Shown here: in pieces, positions 56,870 to 64,000 of the stretch
How positions within the stretch are numbered: position 1 is the first letter of the stretch
How the letters are laid out: each line of letters begins with the position of its first letter
Position numbers and translations under genes: made by a program
Notes under the pieces: model-generated
Databases searched by the model: none
The model's input: the letters and a program-made list of their open reading frames with translations, nothing else
Told to the model about the DNA's origin: nothing
Source of the DNA: Galeruca laticollis
Taxonomy: Eukaryota; Arthropoda; Insecta; Coleoptera; Chrysomelidae
Direction of reading: 5' to 3'
Assembly (NCBI GenBank): GCA_963921935.1
Contig: OY998175.1
Coordinates: forward strand, 222,658,517 to 222,722,516
DNA: 64,000 bases

Positions 56870-59800
56870 CTGTGGCTCGGTTCTAAAAGGGCCAAACTCA
56901 ATATTTCTTGGAAATGAGTTAGATATACCACCGAACTACATTTTTTCCGATCTTCATTACATAAAATGGCTAATGTCAAAGCATGTTAAATAAATGTAGA
57001 ATTCAACTGACAAGGGCCAATGTATGTTTTCTCTACATATTCATGCTAATGTGTTAAAAAGGCCAATGTTGACTTATTATATTGGTCCAATATGCATTTA
57101 CTTTCTAAAAAGGGGCAATGTACACTTTGGCTGTTTTATCGTTTTCCCTAGTATGTTAATTCTTTAATTGTTTCCGACCTTGGCCGTTGTGTCTAAAACA
57201 GTTTCAGTGTTTTAATGTGCAAAAATAGAAGTTGGAGCATGTCACGTGGAAAAAGAATCGTTGAAATGTGTTTCCCATCAATAATCGACGATACAGGTAA
57301 GGTCGAAACAAATTTTAATGAACAATAAATAAAATGTTAGATTATGTTGCACACAAGTTTTTTCAAATTTTCTTTTAAGCTTCTGGTGATTACTTTTTGA
57401 ATGTTGTTACGTATTATTATTGAATACATGTTTCATTGTCAATGTTCCCTTATTTTTTTTATTTTTAACAGGGATCTGACTATGTTTCATAAGTAATCTA
57501 AACGCTTTTTTCAGAACAAAACCCAGAATTAAAGATGGAAGATAACTCTTTGCAGCAGAACCTAACTGGTGAATGTAGTTACAAATACGTCAAACCCAAT
57601 TTTGGAAAAAATTCAAACTTTAAAAACAATTTGGTTGGACCTATTTTTGACACCGAACCCGATTTTGAAGTACAAACTTTGAAGGAATAAATAAAGAATC
57701 CTGTCATGAAAAAGATACAGTCCTTGAGGATAGTTCTGATGACTTTGTGCCCGGTACTGATTCCAATTCTGAATCAAGTTCTGATAGTGACGACCAGCAA
57801 GGAAGGAATAAGTTGACAAAGAAAGTCATTAGTCACATAACAGCGGAAGAAATAGTTGAAGAACAAGAATTGATTGATGATGGTGAAGCTAATTTGGATT
57901 TGGATAATTTAGAAAATAATGAAGTAGTAGAAAAGTCAAGAGGCAGGAAAAAAACTAAAGTAGGGAAAGAAACGAAGAAAAGAAAAAGGGATCCAAAGCA
58001 CTGGGAAAAAAATATAAGAAAAAGATTGAAAGTCCAGGGCAAAGAGTATTACACATTAAAGGGAAAAAAGAAGCTAGAAAAAAAATTAAAGAAGCATGTG
58101 ATTGCCGAAAAAAATGCTTTGAAAAATTTTTACCATAAGAAAGAGAAGAAATATTCAAAGATTTTTACAATCTCCCGTTGGAAGCTCAAAATCAGTGTAT
58201 CGCTAATTTGGTAGAAGAACGAAATAGAAAGGTTGAGAGGATGAGAAGAGATGGAAAAGAAAGCAGAAGAAAATATTCTAGAAAATACAACCTGCTTAAA
58301 AATGCTGCTAGGACTGAAGTTTGCCAGAAAATGTTCTTAAACACTCTGGATCTCACACTTAAAAAGGTTAGGGTAATAATAGAGAAGAAGAGGTCTTCAG
58401 AATCCGGTATATGTCCAGAAGATGGAAGGGGAAAACATAGTAATCACCCAAAGGTACCAGACAAAGATAAAGAGGAGATTAGAACACACATTAAAATGTT
58501 TCCAAGTTACGAAAGTCATTATTCTCGGTCTCACACAAGAAAACGGTACCTGTTGTCAGATCTTTCAATTTCAAAAATGTACAGATTGTATGTAACTCAC
58601 TGCTTAGAGAAAAACTTGACCCCCAGAAACGAAGCTCTTTACCGACAAATTTTTGTAGAAGAATTTAACTTAGCTTTTCATAAACCGGCGAATGACACTT
58701 GTGGAACTTGTGACAAGTATAATCTTCTACTAAAGTCTGCCCCAAGTGATGAAGAAAAAGAGCAGCTTGCATTAAAAAGAAATGAACATCTGCGGTTGGC
58801 TAACTCGGCGTACGAAGAAAAAACGCAGTGATAAACTACGCTGCAAATCAAACCCAAAAATGGTTGTTTTGATCTTCAGAAGTGCCTTCCGACTCCATAC
58901 CTCACCAGTGGAATATCTTTTTACAAACGAAAATTATGGACCCTAAACCTCACTTTTTACGAAACAAGAGGCAATAAGAATTCTGCTATCTGCTATTTGT
59001 GGAATGAGACTATTGCCAAAAGAGGGGGGCAAGAAATAGCATCCTGTTTGTTTGCTTACCTAAAATCTCTTCCTCCCGACGTGAATGAAGTTATTTTTTA
59101 TAGCGACTGCTGTCCTGGACAAACACGGAACATTTACTTGCCTCTAATGTTTATGACAATTTTAGAACAGTTTAGTAATTCAGGCAGAGAGGTCATCATT
59201 AGTCACAAATTTTTAGTCCCTGGCCATACACATATGGAAGCTGATACTATTCACGCTTCAATAGAAAAAGCTAAGAAAACAACTACTGTTAGAGTCGATA
59301 TTCCTAGAATCTGGGCAAATCTTATACGAATGATTCCTATTGTCGTTATTGAAATGGGTTTAAACGATTTTTTTTACTTTAAATCGCTTTTGCGCAATCG
59401 TTTCCAGCATAGGAAAATAAATGCCAGCGGCCAGCCAGTGATATGGAACAAAATTAGGTATATACAATACAGACATGATAAAAGGGGTACAATGTTTTAC
59501 AAATTTTCGTTCGATAATAAAGCAGAGTTTAGCAGTTTAGAGTTATTAAGAAAAGAATACCGGAGTTCGCAGATTTTGCAACTGACACCAATTTCGAAAA
59601 AAACCTTTAGGAATACCTGAAAATAAACTACAGCATCTGAGAGAACTGCAGCCCCATATTAACAAAAATAGCAGAATGTACTAGTCAGTTTATTAGCACT
59701 GTAACTGTCTCTCCTACAGTTGTCGATACGTTGACTGATGATGAAGAGGATCTTTCTGATCTTTAAGTTACAAAATGGCCAATGTGGGTATTTTTAAGAT

Positions 59801-60036
59801 TTCTTTCTAAATTAACAACGGCCAATGTCACTTTTTTTGGTTAATTTTAATTATTGTTTTTGAGAAAATCTACAATTAACTTCTCTTTTACACGCCAAAC
59901 GAGAATGTGGAGCTCTGGTAGTAAAAAATATTCAATTTGCAACATTATTATTGACTGTAGTTTTGATTAAAACTTTGGACTCAATTTTCTCAGATTAGTA
60001 TTTTTTTATTTTGGCCCTTTTAGAACCAAGTCACAG
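56870..60036 (+). mobile_element. 3.17-kb DNA transposon coding for a DUF7869-like protein
   Basis: Left end CTGTGGCTCGGTTCTAAAAG (56870) and right end, in reverse complement, CTGTGACTTGGTTCTAAAAG (from 60036) form inverted repeats of about 26 bp. A 4-bp target duplication AAAT flanks it (56866-56869; 60037-60040). GGCCAATGT-like motifs recur inside the left end (near 56964, 57011, 57057, 57109, 57179) and right end (59772, 59815) in the same orientation. The 4-bp duplication would fit Sola-type elements, but that is an inference. Confidence 0.8.
57534..59765 (+). pseudogene. DUF7869-like protein, probable transposase, few lesions
   Basis: It starts MEDNSLQQNLTGECSYKYVK; the acidic DFVPGTDSNSESSSDSDD follows after a frameshift near 57690, then a basic region RDPKHWEKNIRKRLKVQGKE. 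A cysteine cluster CDCRKKCFEKF (58095-58130) is followed by a stop, then FNLAFHKPANDTCGTCDKYN, FDLQKCLPTPYLTSG, the hallmark YSDCCPGQTRNIYLPLMFM and VPGHTHMEADTIHASIEKA. The aspartates in FDLQK and YSDCC with the glutamate in HMEAD could form an RNase H-like triad. Frameshifts near 57690, 58100 and 58835, a stop near 58131 and perhaps another near 59615 break it. DUF7869 proteins are frequent in insect genomes; their role is not established here. Confidence 0.75.
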
Positions 60037-60545
60037 AAATATATTCAGTGTATCACCGTTTTCTTTATCAGGGTATCATAACATGAGAAATAAGTCGAAT
60101 GCTAATATTTGTTTATAACTGTCTTCTAGTTACAAAAATATCTCAATATAAACAGCCTGTTTCCTACGCTCCTGATAAAACGATTTCATTGCCCTAATTA
60201 TTCTATTTTTATCTATCCCCTTTCTTCATTTTCAATCCACACGTTAGAATTGTAAGTGCCCTTAAAATTTTCCTTTTTACTTGTGAGAGAAATCAGTCAC
60301 ATTTAATTTCAACGTAAAACGATATTTCTCTCATGGCCAACGGGAAAGTATAACGGTCATATGGCGTTACCAGTGTGTTAGAGAAAGACAATAGTGAGAC
60401 AGACAATCAAAAGCCAGCGTAGATTATTATACCAGACGAATACGAATCGCGCGTGCGCCTCTTGAAGATGTTCAACTGTACAATCTGGGTACTTCACTAA
60501 ACATTTGTTTACGAATGAGTAACGATCTTTTGCAAATCTTATCAA

Positions 60546-61493
60546 ATGAGTATTGAAGTACACCATAAAGTGCAAATTGTAAAATGGTACTACCAGGGTC
60601 ATTTATATCGAGAAATAGCAGAAAATTTGTTTACTGTGGCATTCGAAAATGCCCAACCAATTAGCAAAAAACAAGTGAGAACGGTTATAACAAATTTTGA
60701 AGAGCATGGATGTGTCAGTCCTACTAAACATGGACTGCGTACACAAAATCGTCAAACCCAACCAGTGTGGAAAATAATCCCCTACAATCGTCCACTCATT
60801 TAGCAAAGGATTTTGATGTCGATCTGAAAACGATTCGGACTGTATTAAAAAAATGGTTATCGTAGTTTTAAACTGAAAAAGAGCCATGAAATTTTTCCAG
60901 ACGATCAATAGAATTTTGTGAAGTAGTTATGGAAAAAATACAATTGGACACAAACTTTTTGAAAAATATTTTGTTCACAGATGAATCGATTTTTTCCATA
61001 CACGGTGCACATAATATTAGGTGAACATTTAATTGGACCATTTTTTATCGACGGCAATTTAACCGGACAAAAATATTTGGACATGCTGGAAAATCAAAGT
61101 ACTCCTGCCCTTATACAATTAGGTGTCAACTTCAATGATATCTGTTACCAACATGACGGTTATGAATCACATAATTATCGACTAGCAATACATTTTTTGA
61201 ATACACAATTTCCCAATCGGATAATTTCCACGAATGGTAACATTAGATGGCCTGCGAGATCTCCAAATCTGGCTCCCAACGATTTCTTTTTCTGGGGTTA
61301 TGTGAAATCGAGAATTTATGGATTCCAAGAAAACCGAGCCACTTCTCTGAATGAACTAAGGGTACAAATTTTTCAAATTTGTATGCAAACAACACCTGAA
61401 ATGCTCATAGTTCATACGTGTTCGCCAAGAATTTTATAACCGTCTCGGTTACTGTTTAGTTCAAAACGGGGGTTTATTCGAACATTTGATTTA
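60546..61493 (+). pseudogene. Mariner-type transposase, broken, third catalytic residue changed
   Basis: N-terminal part MSIEVHHKVQIVKWYYQGHL with helix-turn-helix character up to QPISKKQVRTVITNFEEHG; stops and shifts between 60780 and 60985; then NILFTDESIFSIHGA with the first aspartate, GPFFIDGNLTGQKYLDMLEN, CYQHDGYESHNYRL with the second, and WPARSPNLAPNDFFFWGYVK where the usual SPD is SPN. The end, after a frameshift near 61425, reads FYNRLGYCLVQNGGLFEHLI. It belongs to the element at 56238-62051. Confidence 0.85.
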
Positions 61494-62113
61494 AGTTCAT
61501 TGAATAATTAAGAAGTTTTATTTTTTAATTTATTACATATCAGAATATTACTTTTATTTAATTCGATTTTATGTTTATAATCGAAATTTTTTTTTAATTT
61601 GTACTGTGTGTGTTTACACAGAGAATTCGTTCACATTTGCATACAAACGATAAAGATACGAAAAATTTTTTTAATAACATCTGTTACAACCTCTTGAATT
61701 ATCATAATCAAAATATTCTTATAACTTGTTCCCATGTTAGAACAATGCATATTACAATTAATATAAATATACAATGAAAATTGGCAACACTGTTATACCT
61801 ACAAAGAATTTGTGGGCATGTATTTTCTTTCCACTTTATGAGATTCTGTTAACGAAAAAGAAGAATTGAGATATTTGTAAAAACATTATTTTTATTAATA
61901 CAAATTAAAATACAACTTATTTCGCATGTTAGGTATGTTATGTTATCCTGTTAGCGAAGAAGAGTAATACACTGAATTTATGTATGTATTTTGTCTCTTT
62001 CTAACACATTGACGGTAAAACGTATGTTCCCTCGTAATGTTCCTAACACTGTATACATATAATATGATAATATAAATCAAAATATTTCTGATCTGTTTTC
62101 TTTTTTTTGGTAG

Positions 62114-62343
62114 AAGAAAGTATAGATGTAACTAACGAAGAAGACGATACGCCTACATCTGTTTGTGGAGTATCATCGAGCAGCGGACCTTTACGGCCGG
62201 AACCTCAATCCGCTACGTTAGCGACAGGGATTTACCAGTCACCACACGAAACTATTTACGAAACGTCGGCAAGACTACTGTTTATGGCTGTAAAATGGGC
62301 AAAGAATTTACCCAGTTTCGCTAGTTTGCCTTTCAGAGATCAG
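62114..62343 (+). CDS. Hr51: Nuclear receptor NR2E3/Hr51-type, exon for start of the ligand-binding domain
   Basis: It completes the codon split at 56096 and reads EESIDVTNEEDDTPTSVCGV, SSSSGPLRPEPQSATLATG, IYQSPHETIYETSARLLFMA and VKWAKNLPSFASLPFRDQ. ARLLFMAVKWAKNLP...LPFRDQ is the signature of helices 3 to 5 of the ligand-binding domain in the NR2E group. The acceptor is TTTGGTAG, the donor GTAAGG, 230 bp, ending in phase 0. The rest of the domain should follow downstream; nothing of it is visible up to 64000. Confidence 0.95.
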
Positions 62344-62399
62344 GTAAGGATATCTTAATGATATATAGAAAATCTAGGTAATAGCGACATCTGTCGGAA

Positions 62400-63539
62400 A
62401 TGAATCAGCACGTGATGAAACCAGTTGACTTTAATGAGATTTTAAATTCAAGTGAAATTATTTTAAAAAAGCTAAAAACAACATAAATTGATCGAAAGCA
62501 GACGAAAAATCTTCGAATCAAGTCGAAACAACAGAAGAAGTAACTGAAACTGAGTGAAAACAACTTAATACAATCAATGAAAAACAACTCAATTTGTCAA
62601 AAATCAACTCAAATACACTTAAATAAAATCAATGCGCTTGAATCAGCTCAATGCAGATAATAACAACTTAGATAAATAATAATTATAGCCTACTGAAAAC
62701 AAATGAAAGTTTTCTAAAGCATTTCAATCAACTCAACGCAGCTTACAACAACTTAAATAAATTATATCCTACTGAAAAGAAAAACACTTAAGTCAACTGT
62801 CAGTAACTAGAATTAAGTAAAAAACTTGATACAACTAATTGAATACAACTCAAGAAGTCAAAAATCAACTCGAAAGCACTTAAATCAATTGGATTTAGCT
62901 AATAACAAATTAAAATCAATTGGATCAAGTGTCAGTAACTAAAACTGAGTGAAAGCAAATTGATATAACCAACGAAAAACAACTCAAGCTGTCAAAAATC
63001 AACTCAATGCAAATAATAACAACTTAAATCAATTATATCCTACTGAAAATAAATGGAAAGTTTCAATATCAACTCAAAAGCAATTAAATCAAGTCAGCGC
63101 AGCTTAGGACAACTTAAATAAATTATATCCTTCTGAAAACAAGTAAAAATCACTTAAATCAACTGTCTGTGGCTAAAATTAACTAACAAAAACTTCATAC
63201 AACCAATTGAAGACAACTCAAGTTGTCAAAAATCAACTCGAAAGGACTTAAATCAATTGGATGTAGATAATAGTAACTTTAATCAATTATTGCCTACTGA
63301 AAACAAATTATAATCACTTAAATCAACTGTCAGCAACTAAAGCTGAGTGAAAACAACTTAATATAACCAATGAAAAACAACTCAAGTTTTCAAAAATTCA
63401 CTCAAATCAACTCAATGCAGCTAATAACAACTTAAATCAATTATAGCCTACTGAAAACTAATTAAAATCACTTAAGCCAACCGTCAGTAATTGAAATCAA
63501 GTGACATAAACATGATAAACCAATTAAAAACAATATTAG
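62400..63539. repeat. Second array of the 160-bp satellite
   Basis: CAACTGTCAGTAACTA-like landmarks recur near 62792, 62929, 63158 and 63326, with AACTCAAG.TGTCAAAAAT and CTAATAACAACTTAAATCAA. It lies in the intron after the ligand-binding exon and is clearly the same family as 51540-52745, though more diverged. Confidence 0.85.
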
Positions 63540-64000
63540 TGTTTTAAATTAAACTCAATGTTTCCAGCTAATTCCACAATATAATGAAAAAGTGGCATTA
63601 CAACTAATATTTCCTAAACAAACAAAAGAAGTAAAAACTTATAAAACCATCACATATGCAGGAAATATTTCTAATAATATTTCAAAGATTATATTTTTAG
63701 CAACGAATACAACAATTTCTTTTGAAACAGAAAGTAACGTAAATACAAAATTGTTAAATGCTAAAACAAAAATACCAACATTAAAGAAATTAGGTATATA
63801 TAAACTCAAATGTCCAGAATGTAATGCTGTCTATTTGGGTCAGACCCTTAGAAAGTTTGAAATCCGATACAGTGAACACTTACGAGCATACAGATTAAAA
63901 TAACCAGATAAATCCCATTACGCAAAACATCTACTTGACAACAACCATTCATTGACACCTAACACAGAACTAGAAGAACTACATGTTTGTGATAAGAAAC
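63540..64000 (+). mobile_element. PLE copy at the right edge, with inverted left end
   Basis: It opens with about 50 bp of inverted 3' repeat (TGTTTTAAATTAAACTCAAT and GCTAATTCCACAATATAATG), then jumps to a plus-strand coding part: MALQLIFPKQTKEVKTYKTI (from an alternative start), KLGIYKLKCPECNAVYLGQT and LRKFEIRYSEHLRAYRLK, followed by a TAA. It continues beyond the window. It is inserted into the satellite, as at 52746. Confidence 0.85.

Larger units (their letters stand above)
56238..62051. mobile_element. Tc1/mariner transposon in the receptor intron, split by a second element
   Basis: Inverted repeats of about 110 bp (56238-56347; 61941-62051) start CAGTGTTAGGAACATTACGA and share GAGACAAA, AAATTCAGTG and CGCTAACAGGAT. 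TA lies on both sides (56236-56237; 62052-62053). Without the 3.17-kb insertion at 56870-60036 the element would be about 2.6 kb. A third partial copy of the inner repeat motif (GTGTGTTAGAGAAAGACAAT) occurs at 60373. The transposase lies at 60546-61493. Confidence 0.85.

Noticed and set aside
57833..58158. Minus-strand frames rich in F and S
   Set aside because: Shadows of the K/E-rich plus-strand DUF7869-like gene.
1..64000. tRNA and rRNA genes
   Set aside because: No cloverleaf with A/B box sequence or rRNA-like block was recognised by eye; a covariance search was not possible.

Overview
This window is AT-rich animal DNA that looks like an insect nuclear genome. It carries one recognisable host gene, spread over more than 33 kb on the plus strand, and the rest is mostly transposable-element debris and tandem repeats. 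The host gene is a nuclear receptor of the NR2E3/PNR type (insect Hr51, also called unfulfilled). Four exons join in frame: the second zinc finger of the DNA-binding domain (29249-29352), the end of that domain and its extension (55780-55900), a hinge exon (55963-56096), and the start of the ligand-binding domain (62114-62343). All have GT/AG borders and matching phases. The exon for the first zinc finger is not seen and should lie upstream of the window or have been missed; the rest of the ligand-binding domain lies downstream. The intron between the first two visible exons is about 26.4 kb.

Layout. 1-5150: AT-rich DNA with a 193-bp-arm hairpin, a hammerhead-like motif and a solo LTR inside a diverged tandem repeat. 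5151-8616: a decayed PIF/Harbinger element inside a Penelope-like element (PLE). 9850-20600: a Ty1/copia pol remnant, then an I-type non-LTR retrotransposon (ORF1; ORF2 with endonuclease, RT and RNase H), itself interrupted by a small PLE and by a 2.4-kb insert with YqaJ-exonuclease fragments. 22570-23560: BEL/Pao integrase, minus strand. 25813-26354: a nearly perfect 265-bp-arm palindrome. 27054-28680: a Tc1/mariner element whose transposase has a single internal stop. 29980-34200: RTE-like and other non-LTR RT remnants. 36360-42330: PLE, a mariner with about 310-bp inverted ends, an inverted cluster of one repeat family, a second PLE family and a foldback element. 43300-47045: a 3.7-kb strand-asymmetric T-rich array with about 305-bp monomers and about 915-bp higher-order period. 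48076-54253: two composite PLE insertions around a satellite of about 160 bp. 56238-62051: a Tc1/mariner element in the last intron, itself hit by a 3.17-kb element coding for a DUF7869-like protein. 62400-64000: more of the 160-bp satellite and another PLE.

The strongest unusual signals are hammerhead-ribozyme-like motifs in several PLE copies and hairpins; PLE insertions that repeatedly carry an inverted copy of their own 3' end between short target duplications; a 39-bp minimal PLE insertion; and the nested 3.17-kb transposon with repeated GGCCAATGT subterminal motifs. No convincing tRNA, rRNA, CRISPR or bacterial-type operon was seen. The species cannot be fixed from this sequence.
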